Made by a program: the position numbers and the translations under genes. This document shows, in pieces, positions 16,918 to 28,393 of a stretch of DNA of 58,396 nt. How positions within the stretch are numbered: the stretch's first letter is position 1; every line of letters starts with the position of its first letter. The notes beneath the pieces are model-generated. The model was not told the origin of the DNA. It saw only the letters and a list, made by a program, of their open reading frames with translations, and searched no databases. The stretch is from Streptomyces sp. SID14436 (GTDB lineage: Bacteria > Actinomycetota > Actinomycetes > Streptomycetales > Streptomycetaceae): contig NZ_JAAGMD010000207.1 in the NCBI RefSeq assembly GCF_010548465.1, positions 1 to 58,396 of the forward strand, given 5' to 3'.

Positions 16918-18624
16918 ATGGGTGAGGTGTTCGCCGGCCGGTACGAACTGGCCGATCCGATCGGACGCGGCGGTGTGGGCGCCGTATGGCGCGCCTGGGA
17001 CCACCGGCGGCGCCGCTATGTGGCCGCCAAGGTGCTGCTGCAGAGCGACGCCCACTCCCTCCTGCGCTTCGTACGCGAGCAGGCACTGCGCATCGACCAC
17101 CCCCATGTGCTCGCCCCCACCAGCTGGGCCGCCGACGACGACCAGGTCCTCTTCACCATGGACCTGGTCGCCGGCGGCTCACTGGTCCACCTGGTCGGCG
17201 ACTACGGCCCGCTGCCGCCGCCCTTCGTCTGCACGCTGCTGGACCAGCTGCTGGCCGGGCTCGCCGCCGTCCACGCGGAAGGCGTCGTCCACCGCGACAT
17301 CAAGCCCGCCAACGTGCTCCTGGAGGCGACCGGCACCGGCCGGCCACGCCTGCGCCTGTCCGACTTCGGCATCGCGATGCGCCTGGGCGAACCCCGCCTG
17401 ACCGAGACCAACCTGGTGGTCGGCACGCCGGGCTATCTCGCGCCCGAGCAGATGATGGGCTCCGAGCCGGACTTCCCCGCCGACCTCTTCGCCGTGGGAC
17501 TGGTCGCCCTGTACCTGTTGGAGGGCGCCAAGCCGGACACCAAGGCCCTCATCCAGTACTTCGCCGACCACGGGACACCGAAGGCTCCCCAGGGCATCCC
17601 CGAGCCCCTGTGGCAGGTCGTGGCGACCCTGCTGCAGCCCGATCCCGACGCCCGCTTCCGCACGGTCACGGGGGCACGCAGGGCGCTGGCCTCGGCAGCC
17701 GAGCTCCTCCCGGAGCCCGGACCGGACGACGAGCTGATCGAGATCTTCAACCAACTCGGGCCGCTCCCACCGGGGTTCGGACCGGACGGTCCACTGAAGC
17801 GGGCGTCCGGGGTGCGGGTCGGCGGCAGCGGCACGTCCACGGGGACGACGGAGGCCGGCCGGCCGTCTGCGGAGGAGAGCTCCCGGCCGGTGGCCCACCC
17901 GTACATCGGCGACTCCCCTGGCGTCCCGGAGCCCCGGCCCGGGAACGGTGCGGAGGTCGGTGTCGCAGGCACGGGGACGGACGCCCCACCCGCCGATCCA
18001 CGCCGGACCACCCCCACCACCGGAACGCCACCCCCGGCGCCCCCGCAACAGCCCCCATCTCACCCCCCACAGCCGCAGTCGCAGTCGCAGTCGCAGTCGC
18101 AGTCGCAGTCGCAGTCGCAGCCCAGCATGTCGGACACCGGGAGCTTCCACCTGCCGCCGCCCGGGGCAACGCCCGCCCCCGCCCCGTCGGCGCCACCTCC
18201 GCCCGCTCCCCAGCCGCCCGGGCTCCCCCCGCACGCGTACGCCAACCAGCCCGCGCAGGAGCAGGGTCAGGCCCAAGCCCAAGCCCAGGCCCAGCAAGCC
18301 CTCCCCCCTCAACGGCCCCCTGCCACCGCCCCCGTCTTCCCCCCGCATGACCCCACTCACCCGCTGCGCACCCCCCTGCCGCCGCGTCCTCCGGCGTATT
18401 CCGCACCGGCCCGGCTGCCTGTTGCCGAGCCCTCTACTGCTGAATACACCGCCCGAGACCCGCAGGTTCCACCTCCCGGCGCCGCGGTTTCCCCCGACCG
18501 TCCCGCGCACCGCGCCCACCGCCGCCGGCCCCGCCCCGGCCCGCCCGCGAAGGTGGCCGTTCCCCTACTCCTCCTCGCCCTGGCCTGCTACGCCGTGGGC
18601 TTCTGGGCACTCGGCCGCATCTGA
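16918..18624 (+). CDS. Ser/Thr protein kinase with long Pro/Gln-rich region and C-terminal membrane anchor
   Basis: 568 residues. The kinase domain (about 5-260) has a glycine loop GRGGVGAV, catalytic K38, HRDIKPAN (D127) and DFG (D149), so it should be active. The activation segment lacks the Thr cluster seen in PASTA kinases (RLTETNLVVGTPGYLAPEQ). A disordered stretch (about 290-540) contains seven QS dipeptides encoded by a CAGTCG microsatellite and a QA repeat. A membrane helix (AKVAVPLLLLALACYAVGFW) ends the protein, with no extracellular sensor. It follows the HTH gene, which suggests a regulator-kinase pair. Confidence 0.92.
   Translation: MGEVFAGRYELADPIGRGGVGAVWRAWDHRRRRYVAAKVLLQSDAHSLLRFVREQALRIDHPHVLAPTSWAADDDQVLFTMDLVAGGSLVHLVGDYGPLPPPFVCTLLDQLLAGLAAVHAEGVVHRDIKPANVLLEATGTGRPRLRLSDFGIAMRLGEPRLTETNLVVGTPGYLAPEQMMGSEPDFPADLFAVGLVALYLLEGAKPDTKALIQYFADHGTPKAPQGIPEPLWQVVATLLQPDPDARFRTVTGARRALASAAELLPEPGPDDELIEIFNQLGPLPPGFGPDGPLKRASGVRVGGSGTSTGTTEAGRPSAEESSRPVAHPYIGDSPGVPEPRPGNGAEVGVAGTGTDAPPADPRRTTPTTGTPPPAPPQQPPSHPPQPQSQSQSQSQSQSQSQPSMSDTGSFHLPPPGATPAPAPSAPPPPAPQPPGLPPHAYANQPAQEQGQAQAQAQAQQALPPQRPPATAPVFPPHDPTHPLRTPLPPRPPAYSAPARLPVAEPSTAEYTARDPQVPPPGAAVSPDRPAHRAHRRRPRPGPPAKVAVPLLLLALACYAVGFWALGRI
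18076..18117 (+). repeat. Hexanucleotide microsatellite (CAGTCG)7
   Basis: Seven perfect CAGTCG copies inside the kinase gene, encoding seven Gln-Ser dipeptides. Copy-number change would be in frame. A less perfect CCCAAG/CCCAGG repeat (about 18270-18294) encodes a QA run further on. Confidence 0.9.
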
Positions 18625-18679
18625 CCGGCCACCCGGCCGACCCGAGGCAGGTCCCCGCCCCACCAACGGCCTGCCCGCC

Positions 18680-20035
18680 TCACACCGCACCGTCCCGCCA
18701 GGAGGCGGCCCTCCGACGCGCCACGACCGTCCACACGCCGAGCCCCAGCAGCAGCGCGCTCCCCGCCCCGAAGCCGCTCACCGCCAGCACCCTCATCGCC
18801 GCGGCGTCGCCGTCCGTGCCCTCGGCTGCCGCTTCCCGGTCCGCCGCCGTCACCCCGAAGACGCCCTCGGGCACGGACTCCCCCGCGTAGGCGGGCCCGT
18901 ACTGTGCCGCACCGTCCAGACGTATCCGCAGCGTCAGCGGCACCGGCCCCGTGCCGAAGTCGTCGGCCACGTCCGCCGCGAGGTGGGCCACGAGGTAGTA
19001 GGACCCGGCGACACGCATCGCCGCCACGCGGCCGACGGCGGCATGACGGTTGGCGTGGGCGACCGGCGGGAGGGCCGGAAGGCTGCCCGCCTTCTGGCCG
19101 CCGTCGTAGGACACACGCACGTCCGCCACCGGGCCGCGGGCGGGGTTGTGGAGGTCCAGGTCCAGCGCCGCGGCGACGAAGCCCTTGCCGGTGCCGCTCG
19201 AACTGCCCAGTTCGGCGGTGACGGACACCTGCTGGCCCCAGTCGACGGGCACCTTGTAGAAGAGCGTGGCGCCCGGGCGGATGTCGTCCCGCCAGACGCC
19301 CTCGCCGAGGGGCGTGGCCTGCGCGAACCCGACGCCGCCCGCCCGCCGTCGGGCCGCTCCCGCGACCGGCTCCGGGGAGGCGGAGTTCCACTCCCGGGGC
19401 GCGTTCGTCGCACCGGCCGCCTCCAGCGGCGGCTCCGTGACCGCGGCGAGTTCCAGTTCCCATGCAGCGGGGGACGTGCCCGCGCCGTCGGGGTCGGCGC
19501 GCTCCACGGCCACGTAGTAGGTGCCGGCCTCCTGGCACAACGACCTGCGGCGGGCCGTCTCGCGCACGGCCGACGCGGTGACCGGGCGCGGGCTGCCGGC
19601 GGCGCCGAAGCCGGCCGTGTCCACGTCGCAGGAACGCCCCCGCGCGTCCTGGAGGGAGACCTTGACCCCGTCGCGGACGGAGGAGGCGCCCAGTCCGGCC
19701 GGCGGAACAGCGGTGGCGGAGACGTAGGCGGTCGAGGCGGCGTCCAGTTCCAGGCTGTAGTACACGGTTCCCCGGACCGGAAGGGTGCTGCGGTAGACCC
19801 GCCCCGGCTCCAGCCGTGCCGCGTCCGCGGTGCTGGGCGTGCCCTCCACCGTCGTCGCCCCCTCGGCGAACGCATAGCTCCCCGGTGCACCGGACGCCGC
19901 CGCGGCCGACGGGGCCCCCACCGCTCCGAGCGCGAGCGCGGACACCAGCGTCACCGCACCCATGCGCCGGATCACGGGCGGGCGGTCGCGGCCGGCAGGT
20001 GCGCGGCCCCCTCCTCTACACCGCCGTCCCCTCAC
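18680..20035 (-). CDS. Secreted, C-terminally membrane-anchored protein of unknown function
   Basis: About 451 residues from GTG 20035, which has GAGGGG six bases upstream; GTG 19975 and ATG 19963 are alternatives. A long basic N-region precedes a signal peptide (MGAVTLVSALALGAVGAPSAAAA). The mature part reads as beta-rich extracellular domains (GTVYYSLELDAASTAYVSA; GATLFYKVPVDWGQQVSVTAE; GSYYLVAHLAADVADDFG), resembling PPC or jelly-roll modules. Four Cys are visible. Near the C-terminus a membrane helix (LAVSGFGAGSALLLGLGVW) is followed by basic residues. The gene is convergent with the kinase upstream. I do not recognise a named family. Confidence 0.75.
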   Translation of the reverse strand: MRGRRCRGGGRAPAGRDRPPVIRRMGAVTLVSALALGAVGAPSAAAASGAPGSYAFAEGATTVEGTPSTADAARLEPGRVYRSTLPVRGTVYYSLELDAASTAYVSATAVPPAGLGASSVRDGVKVSLQDARGRSCDVDTAGFGAAGSPRPVTASAVRETARRRSLCQEAGTYYVAVERADPDGAGTSPAAWELELAAVTEPPLEAAGATNAPREWNSASPEPVAGAARRRAGGVGFAQATPLGEGVWRDDIRPGATLFYKVPVDWGQQVSVTAELGSSSGTGKGFVAAALDLDLHNPARGPVADVRVSYDGGQKAGSLPALPPVAHANRHAAVGRVAAMRVAGSYYLVAHLAADVADDFGTGPVPLTLRIRLDGAAQYGPAYAGESVPEGVFGVTAADREAAAEGTDGDAAAMRVLAVSGFGAGSALLLGLGVWTVVARRRAASWRDGAV

Positions 20036-20124
20036 GCGCCACCCCTCGTCGTATCGGACGTCGATCCGGCGCCCATCCTGCCGCGCGGACCGGGTCCGCG
20101 GACAAGGGCCCGTCACACACAAAA

Positions 20125-20148
20125 CCCCGACCGCCGGGGCGGTCGGGG
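20125..20148 (-). terminator. Terminator downstream of the DLW-39 gene
   Basis: 11-bp arms CCCCGACCGCC (20125-20135) and GGCGGTCGGGG (20138-20148), in position to end the short minus-strand gene at 20174-20302. On the minus strand GGTTTTG follows. Confidence 0.75.
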
Positions 20149-20173
20149 CCTGTTCAGCGTTGGCTGTCGGTAC

Positions 20174-20302
20174 TCACGAACCCGTGGGCACGGAGTCAGT
20201 CGCCTCCGTCCACAGATCCTGCTCGGCGCGATCCGCCTGGATCTGGCGGTACACGAGGAGCCCGCCGATGGCGGCCAGTGCGACCAGGAGAAGCTTCTTC
20301 AC
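20174..20302 (-). CDS. DLW-39 family small membrane protein
   Basis: 42 residues from GTG 20302, with GAGG seven bases upstream. One membrane helix (KKLLLVALAAIGGLLVY) is followed by QIQADRAEQDLW, the diagnostic DLW motif, and a short polar tail. This is a recognised small actinobacterial family of unknown function. The gene has its own terminator. The gene-free stretch on its other side (20303-20640) must hold its promoter and that of the divergent secreted-protein gene; I see no convincing consensus boxes there. Confidence 0.82.
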   Translation of the reverse strand: MKKLLLVALAAIGGLLVYRQIQADRAEQDLWTEATDSVPTGS

Positions 20303-20640
20303 CGCGCGACCTCGTCTTTCCTTGACGTAGGGGACCTCTGGCGCCCGACTATACACACCGGCCGATACCAATCGGTGACCTGCCCGGGCGCCTCAACTCG
20401 CCCTCTTCCCGGCCGAGTAGAAGCGGAATTCGTCGATCCGACCAGAGGGTGACGACACCCGCACGGACGGTGATTTTGACTGCTTCTCGCCCGGCTCCCC
20501 TCATTTTCACCCCTCTTGCGCCCATCCGGGTGGTGTTCATCTGAACATCGACGCGCCACGGGCGTCGGTCCACCACTTCGTCGCGCTCATACACATGATG
20601 AGGAAAGTACGCAAATCGCCCAACCCGAAAGTGAGGGACC

Positions 20641-21027
20641 GTGGCCAGGAACAAGGTCATGAAGCTCTGGACCGTCATCGTCACCGCCTTCCTCGCGCTG
20701 TGCACGGCGCTCGGCCTGATCACCACGACGGCCTCCGCCGCTGTACAGCAGAGCGAGACGAGCCGCAACAGCGAGAGCTCTCCTGAGACGACGGCACCGG
20801 CTTCGTCCCTCCGGGTCCACCCGCAAGCCAGGTCACTGCCCCCCACGATGAAGCAGCGCATCCGCGCCGAGGCCCACGGCACGTCGCCCGGCTGCCGTCA
20901 GCACCCGTTCGCCGACTCCGGGGCCGCACCGGCGGACGCGGACTGCGCCGACGCCGCCACCGCCCCGGACGACGCCACGGCACCGGCCGGCCCCCTCACC
21001 GGCCATCGCATCCCCCTGCAGCGCTGA
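20641..21027 (+). CDS. Small secreted protein of unknown function
   Basis: 128 residues from GTG 20641 (GAGGGACC upstream); ATG 20659 is an alternative. A signal peptide (KLWTVIVTAFLALCTALGLI, then TTASAA) precedes a low-complexity Ser/Thr/Ala/Pro-rich mature part of about 95 residues with two Cys (PGCRQHPFADSG, ADADCADAA) that could form one disulfide. No domain is recognised. A strong terminator lies 83 bases after the stop. Confidence 0.6.
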   Translation: MARNKVMKLWTVIVTAFLALCTALGLITTTASAAVQQSETSRNSESSPETTAPASSLRVHPQARSLPPTMKQRIRAEAHGTSPGCRQHPFADSGAAPADADCADAATAPDDATAPAGPLTGHRIPLQR

Positions 21028-21110
21028 ACCCCCTGGGGACACCTCATCCCGTGCCGTTCCGCTCCCCCGAGTCCTGGCGAACTTGCGTACAGCACCGCAC
21101 GGCACGCCAC

Positions 21111-21141
21111 AGGCCCGGCAGCTCTCAGAGCTGCCGGGCCT
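21111..21141 (+). terminator. Terminator downstream of the small secreted protein
   Basis: 14-bp perfect arms AGGCCCGGCAGCTC (21111-21124) and GAGCTGCCGGGCCT (21128-21141) with a 3-base loop, then TTCCCC. Confidence 0.8.
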
Positions 21142-21247
21142 TCCCCATGCCCTCCCGCGCACCCTCCCTCGGCAGCCGGCAACGCGTTCCCCTGCCCGTG
21201 CGCAGGGCAGCAGCAGGAACAAGTCATCCGACACACAGGGGGACACC

Positions 21248-21520
21248 GTCGCGAAGCGCAGGTTCCTGACCTGGGCGCACAGCAGCCCCACGGCGGCCTT
21301 CGTGGTCGCCGCGTGGTGGGCGGCATGAGCCGTTGTGTGGCTCATGCCGCCCGGACGCAGACGGCTCGTCCGTCTTCATCGTGTGCGCCTGCGTCTGCGT
21401 GCCGGTCTGGACCGTCCTGGGCTTCGAGCGCCTTCGCGCGAAGCGGACCGCCGGTGAGCCGGACGGGCCGGCGCAGCGGGCCTTCGGGCCTTCGGGCCGG
21501 AGCTGCCACGCCGTGAACGC
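21248..21520 (+). pseudogene. Possible frame-disrupted small membrane protein
   Basis: Two stretches in different frames show strong third-position GC, as in coding DNA. 21248-21328 reads VAKRRFLTWAHSSPTAA then FVVAAWWAA and a stop. 21357-21470 reads SSVFIVCACVCVPVWTVLGF then ERLRAKR. Together they look like a two-helix membrane protein. The expected start codon is GTC, not GTG, and a 14-bp perfect hairpin (21318-21331 with 21339-21352) sits exactly at the frame change. It could be a decayed gene, or chance plus a terminator. The true 3' end is unclear because the open frame runs into tRNA-Ile. Confidence 0.3.
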
Positions 21521-21555
21521 CGAAGACCCCCGGTCGTATCGACCGGGGGTCTTCG
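21521..21555 (-). terminator. Terminator downstream of tRNA-Ile
   Basis: 15-bp perfect arms CGAAGACCCCCGGTC (21521-21535) and GACCGGGGGTCTTCG (21541-21555) with a 5-base loop, six bases after the tRNA 3' end on the minus strand. Confidence 0.85.
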
Positions 21556-21561
21556 TGCTGG

Positions 21562-21635
21562 TGGGGCTAACTGGATTTGAACCAGTGGCCTCATCCTTAT
21601 CAGGGATGCGCTCTAACCAACTGAGCTATAGCCCC
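21562..21635 (-). tRNA. ileT: tRNA-Ile (anticodon GAT)
   Basis: 74 nt cloverleaf on the minus strand beginning GGGGCTATAGCTCAG and ending TAGCCCCA. The anticodon loop is CTGATAA, anticodon GAT; the T loop holds GTTCAAATC. It lies downstream of gyrA-DUF3566 as in mycobacteria (gyrA-Rv0007-ileT-alaT). Confidence 0.97.
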
Positions 21636-21756
21636 GCCGCGCTCTGCGGTACATGTCCCGCGCGCTGACTCCTGAAGATTAGCGCACGACCGGGGCAGTC
21701 CCAAAATCGGTTGTCGGGGGACCGTCGGAGCAGGCCGGACCGGCTCCGTGTGCCGC

Positions 21757-22476
21757 TCACTCGTCCTCGGCCAGCGTCAGCTCGACACCGCCCACGAAGC
21801 CCGCGGAGAGGTTGTAGATGAAGGCGCCGAGCGTCGCCAGGGCGGTCGCCAGGACGACGTCGATGACCGCGATGATCGTGGTGAAGAGCAGGACGTTGGG
21901 CAGCGACAGGAACGCCTGGAGGTCGAAGCCGTTCGACTCGTTGGAGCCGGTCGCCTCGGAGATGGTGCCGCCCACGGTCGAGAACACGCCCATGGCGTCC
22001 ATGACCATCCACAGCACCGCCGACGCCACGATGGTGCAGACGCCGAGCGCGATGGAGAGCAGGAAGCTGACCTTCATCACCGACCACGGGTCGGCCTTGG
22101 CCACCCGCAGGCGCGCCTTGCGGACGCGCGGGGTGGTGCGGGCCCCGGTGCGCGGGCGGCGCACCGCGCCGGTCTGGCCGCCGGCCGTCCCGCCCTGCGC
22201 CGGATAGGCCTGCGGCGGGTGGTACGGGCCGGACTGCTGCTGCGACTGCCGTTCTCCCGGCAGCGGCGACGCCGACTGCGGGGACTGCTGCGGGCCCCGG
22301 CTGTCCGTCACACGTCCCCCCTGGGATCCCTGCGGGCCGGACGCGCGGGTGTCGTCGGCCTTGATCGGCTTGAGGTTGGTCGTGTGCGGATCATTCGCCT
22401 GCGCGGCTGAGCCACGGGCACCGCCGTCCGTCCCCGTACTGGTACCGGTGGGTCCGGCGCCCGTGGCTCCGCTCAC
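21757..22476 (-). CDS. DUF3566 membrane protein
   Basis: 239 residues from GTG 22476 (GAGGAG nine bases upstream). The first about 125 residues are a disordered Gly/Gln/Pro-rich cytoplasmic region; then the DUF3566 domain with two membrane helices (about 133-157, [21 protein letters not shown], and about 190-222, [20 protein letters not shown]). It starts 18 bases after the gyrA stop, so it is probably co-transcribed with gyrBA. Orthologues sit after gyrA throughout actinobacteria (Rv0007 in M. tuberculosis). Function is unknown. Confidence 0.92.
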   Translation of the reverse strand: MSGATGAGPTGTSTGTDGGARGSAAQANDPHTTNLKPIKADDTRASGPQGSQGGRVTDSRGPQQSPQSASPLPGERQSQQQSGPYHPPQAYPAQGGTAGGQTGAVRRPRTGARTTPRVRKARLRVAKADPWSVMKVSFLLSIALGVCTIVASAVLWMVMDAMGVFSTVGGTISEATGSNESNGFDLQAFLSLPNVLLFTTIIAVIDVVLATALATLGAFIYNLSAGFVGGVELTLAEDE

Positions 22477-22494
22477 GCTGACTCACTCCTCGTC

Positions 22495-25086
22495 CTACTC
22501 GGCCGAGGGCGCCTCACCCTCGACCGTGCCGGTGGTCGCGGCACCCTCGTCGGTCTCGTCCACGGCCACGTCGCCGTCGACTTCCTCCGCCTCGCGTCCC
22601 GCCTCGGCGTTACGGGCGATGCCGACCACGGCATCGCGCTTGCCCAGATTGATCAGTTGGACGCCCATGGTGTCACGGCCCGTCTCCCTGACCTCGTTGA
22701 CTCGCGTACGAATCACGCCGCCGGACAGCGTGATGGCGAGGATCTCGTCGGTCTCCTCGACCACCAGCGCGCCGACGAGGGTGCCGCGGTCCTCGACGAT
22801 CTTGGCGGCCTTGATGCCGAGGCCGCCGCGACCCTGGACGCGGTACTCGTCGACAGCGGTCCGCTTCGCGTACCCGCCGTCGGTGGCAGTGAACACGAAC
22901 GTACCGGGTCGAACAACATTCATCGAGAGCAGCTCGTCCCCTTCGCGGAAACTCATGCCCTTGACGCCCGAGGTCGCACGGCCCATGGGACGCAACGTGT
23001 CGTCCGTAGCGGTGAACCTGATCGACTGCGCCTTCTTGCTGATCAGCAGAAGGTCGTCGTCGGACGACACGAGTTCGGCACCGATCAGTTCGTCGTCGGA
23101 ACCGTCCTCCTGCTCGCGCAGGTTGATCGCGATCACACCACCGGAACGCGGAGAATCGTAATCCTTCAGCGCGGTCTTCTTGACCAGACCGGCCTTGGTG
23201 GCGAGCACCAGGTACGGCGCGGCCTCGTAGTCGCGGATCGCCAGGATCTCGGCGATCACCTCGTCAGGCTGGAAGGCCAGCAGGTTGGCCACGTGCTGAC
23301 CGCGCGCCTCCCGGCCGGCGTCGGGCAGTTCGTACGCCTTCGCGCGGTAGACCCGGCCCTTGTTGGTGAAGAACAGCAGCCAGTGGTGCGTCGTCGACAC
23401 GAAGAAGTGGTTGACGATGTCGTCTTCCTTGAGCTTCGTGCCGCGCACGCCCTTGCCGCCGCGCTTCTGCGCCCGGTAGTCGTGCGTCTTGGTGCGCTTG
23501 ATGTAGCCGCCGCGGGTGACCGTGACGACGATGTCCTCCTCGGCGATCAGGTCCTCGATGGACATGTCGCCCTCGTAGGGGATCAGCTTCGTCTTGCGGT
23601 CGTCGCCGTACTTCTCGACGATCGCGGCCAGCTCCTCGCTGACGATGCCGCGCTGGCGCACCGGGGAGGCCAGGATCTCGTTGTACTCGTCGATCTTCGC
23701 CTGGAGTTCGTCGTGCTCCTGGACGATCTTCTGCCGCTCCAGGGCCGCCAGCCGGCGGAGCTGCATCTCCAGGATCGCGTTGGCCTGGATCTCGTCGATC
23801 TCCAGGAGGTCCATCAGGCCCCCGCGCGCGATCTCGACGGTGTCGCTGCGCCGGATCAGCGCGATGACCTCGTCGATGGCGTCCAGGGCCTTCAGCAGGC
23901 CGCGCAGGATGTGGGCGCGCTCCTCGGCCTTGCGCAGCCGGAAGCGGGTCCGGCGGACGATGACCTCGATCTGGTGGGTCACCCAGTGGCGGATGAACGC
24001 GTCCAGCGACAGGGTGCGCGGCACGCCGTCCACCAGCGCCAGCATGTTGGCGCCGAAGTTCGTCTGCAGGTCGGTGTGCTTGTACAGGTTGTTCAGGACG
24101 ACCTTGGCGACCGCGTCCCGCTTGAGCACGATGACCAGGCGCTGGCCGGTGCGCGAGGAGGTCTCGTCGCGCACGTCGGCGATGCCGCCGATCTTGCCGT
24201 CCTTCACCAGGTCGGCGATCTTCTGCGCGAGGTTGTCCGGGTTGACCTGGTAGGGCAGCTCGGTGACCACCAGGCACTGGCGGTTCTGGATCTCCTCGAC
24301 CTCGACCACCGCGCGCATGGTGATGGAGCCGCGGCCGGTGCGGTAGGCCTCCTCGATGCCCTTGCGGCCCACCACCAGGGCGCCGGTCGGGAAGTCGGGG
24401 CCCTTGATGCGCTCCATCAGCGCGTCGAGCAGGTCCTCCTGGGAGGCCTCCGGGTTCTCCAGGTACCACTGGGCACCGGCGGCGACCTCGCGCAGGTTGT
24501 GCGGCGGGATGTTGGTCGCCATACCGACCGCGATGCCCGCCGAGCCGTTGATCAGCAGGTTCGGGAAGCGGGCGGGCAGGACGGTCGGCTCCTGGGAGCG
24601 GCCGTCGTAGTTGTCCGTGAAGTCGACGGTCTCCTCGTCGATGTCGCGGACCATCTCCATCGACAGCGGCGCCATCTTGCACTCGGTGTACCGCATGGCC
24701 GCCGCCGGGTCGTTGCCCGGGGAGCCGAAGTTGCCGTTGGAGTCCACCAGCGGCATGCGCATTGACCACGGCTGCGCGAGGCGGACCAGCGCGTCGTAGA
24801 TCGAGGAGTCGCCGTGCGGGTGGTAGTTGCCCATGACGTCGCCCACCACGCGCGCGCACTTGTAGAAGCCGCGCTCGGGGCGGTAGCCGCCGTCGTACAT
24901 GGCGTACAGCACCCGGCGGTGGACGGGCTTGAGGCCGTCACGGACGTCCGGCAGCGCACGCGAGACGATGACGGACATCGCGTAGTCGAGGTAGGAGCGC
25001 TGCATCTCCGTCTCGAGCCCGACCGGCTCCACGCGCAGGGCGAGGCCGTCCTCTTCGGGCGTGACGGGAGTGTTCTCGTCGGTCAT
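22495..25086 (-). CDS. gyrA: DNA gyrase subunit A
   Basis: 863 residues, full length. The catalytic tyrosine is Y133 ([13 protein letters not shown]). The quinolone-resistance region [14 protein letters not shown] has S94 and D98 at the positions of E. coli S83 and D87, the wild-type susceptible pattern. The C-terminal beta-pinwheel has the GyrA box as QKRGGKG. With GyrB it forms the A2B2 topoisomerase that introduces negative supercoils. gyrB lies 42 bases upstream on the same strand. The C-terminal tail is acidic ([14 protein letters not shown]). Confidence 0.98.
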   Translation of the reverse strand: MTDENTPVTPEEDGLALRVEPVGLETEMQRSYLDYAMSVIVSRALPDVRDGLKPVHRRVLYAMYDGGYRPERGFYKCARVVGDVMGNYHPHGDSSIYDALVRLAQPWSMRMPLVDSNGNFGSPGNDPAAAMRYTECKMAPLSMEMVRDIDEETVDFTDNYDGRSQEPTVLPARFPNLLINGSAGIAVGMATNIPPHNLREVAAGAQWYLENPEASQEDLLDALMERIKGPDFPTGALVVGRKGIEEAYRTGRGSITMRAVVEVEEIQNRQCLVVTELPYQVNPDNLAQKIADLVKDGKIGGIADVRDETSSRTGQRLVIVLKRDAVAKVVLNNLYKHTDLQTNFGANMLALVDGVPRTLSLDAFIRHWVTHQIEVIVRRTRFRLRKAEERAHILRGLLKALDAIDEVIALIRRSDTVEIARGGLMDLLEIDEIQANAILEMQLRRLAALERQKIVQEHDELQAKIDEYNEILASPVRQRGIVSEELAAIVEKYGDDRKTKLIPYEGDMSIEDLIAEEDIVVTVTRGGYIKRTKTHDYRAQKRGGKGVRGTKLKEDDIVNHFFVSTTHHWLLFFTNKGRVYRAKAYELPDAGREARGQHVANLLAFQPDEVIAEILAIRDYEAAPYLVLATKAGLVKKTALKDYDSPRSGGVIAINLREQEDGSDDELIGAELVSSDDDLLLISKKAQSIRFTATDDTLRPMGRATSGVKGMSFREGDELLSMNVVRPGTFVFTATDGGYAKRTAVDEYRVQGRGGLGIKAAKIVEDRGTLVGALVVEETDEILAITLSGGVIRTRVNEVRETGRDTMGVQLINLGKRDAVVGIARNAEAGREAEEVDGDVAVDETDEGAATTGTVEGEAPSAE

Positions 25087-25128
25087 TGCTGGTGAAGATC
25101 CTTCCTGATGCGGTCAGCTGAGACCGAC

Positions 25129-27850
<2,722 letters not shown>

Positions 27851-28393
27851 CTAGCCGTACGTGTCGCCGGGACCGGTGCTCCCCGGCGCGCGCAGAGGGC
27901 CGTAGCGGCGCGCGGGACCGCCGGGACCGTTGACCTTGATCAGCTTCACCCTGCCCTGCCCGAGGTCCTGGTTCAGCCGGGCGACCAGCGTCGGCGCGAG
28001 CAGCCGCAGGTTCGTCGCCCAGGCCGTGGAGTCGCAGCGGACGAACAGGACCCGCTCGTCCTCGTCGTACCGCTCGGGCGCGCAGTGTTTGGCCACGTCC
28101 TCGCCGACGATCTCCGGCCAGCGCCCCATCACCCCGCCGACCGCGGCCGGCGCCTCCCAGCCCCGCTCGGTCAGCAGACGGTTGATCGCCGCACCGAGCG
28201 CCATGGGGTCCCGCCGGTCGGCACCCGCGCCGGAGCGCAGACCGCCGCGTCGCACCTGCTTCTTCTGCCGGGCCGCGTCACCGCGCGCGCGGGCCGCCTC
28301 CCGGGCCGCCCGCAGCGCCACCCGCGCGAGGTCGACCCCGGACTGCTGCGGCACGTCCCCCGGGGCGCCCCCGGGCTCACGGGGCTCGCTCAT
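27851..28393 (-). CDS. dciA: DUF721/DciA-like protein (probable replicative helicase loader)
   Basis: 180 residues. A basic, Ala/Arg-rich N-terminal half ([23 protein letters not shown]) is followed by the DUF721 domain (about 65-155: [47 protein letters not shown]). DUF721 includes DciA, the ancestral loader of DnaB helicase in bacteria lacking DnaC/DnaI; that role is inferred from the family. Its ATG overlaps the recF stop (ATGA, 28390-28393), so it is coupled to recF inside the replication operon. Confidence 0.9.
   Translation of the reverse strand: MSEPREPGGAPGDVPQQSGVDLARVALRAAREAARARGDAARQKKQVRRGGLRSGAGADRRDPMALGAAINRLLTERGWEAPAAVGGVMGRWPEIVGEDVAKHCAPERYDEDERVLFVRCDSTAWATNLRLLAPTLVARLNQDLGQGRVKLIKVNGPGGPARRYGPLRAPGSTGPGDTYG

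Noticed and set aside
17948..20452. 834-codon plus-strand frame joining the kinase 3' half and the antisense of the secreted protein
   Set aside because: Pro/Arg-rich shadow of two annotated genes; no start site and no domain.
21333..21668. 111-codon frame running through tRNA-Ile
   Set aside because: It crosses a terminator and a tRNA gene; only its 5' third looks coding and is treated as a possible gene remnant.
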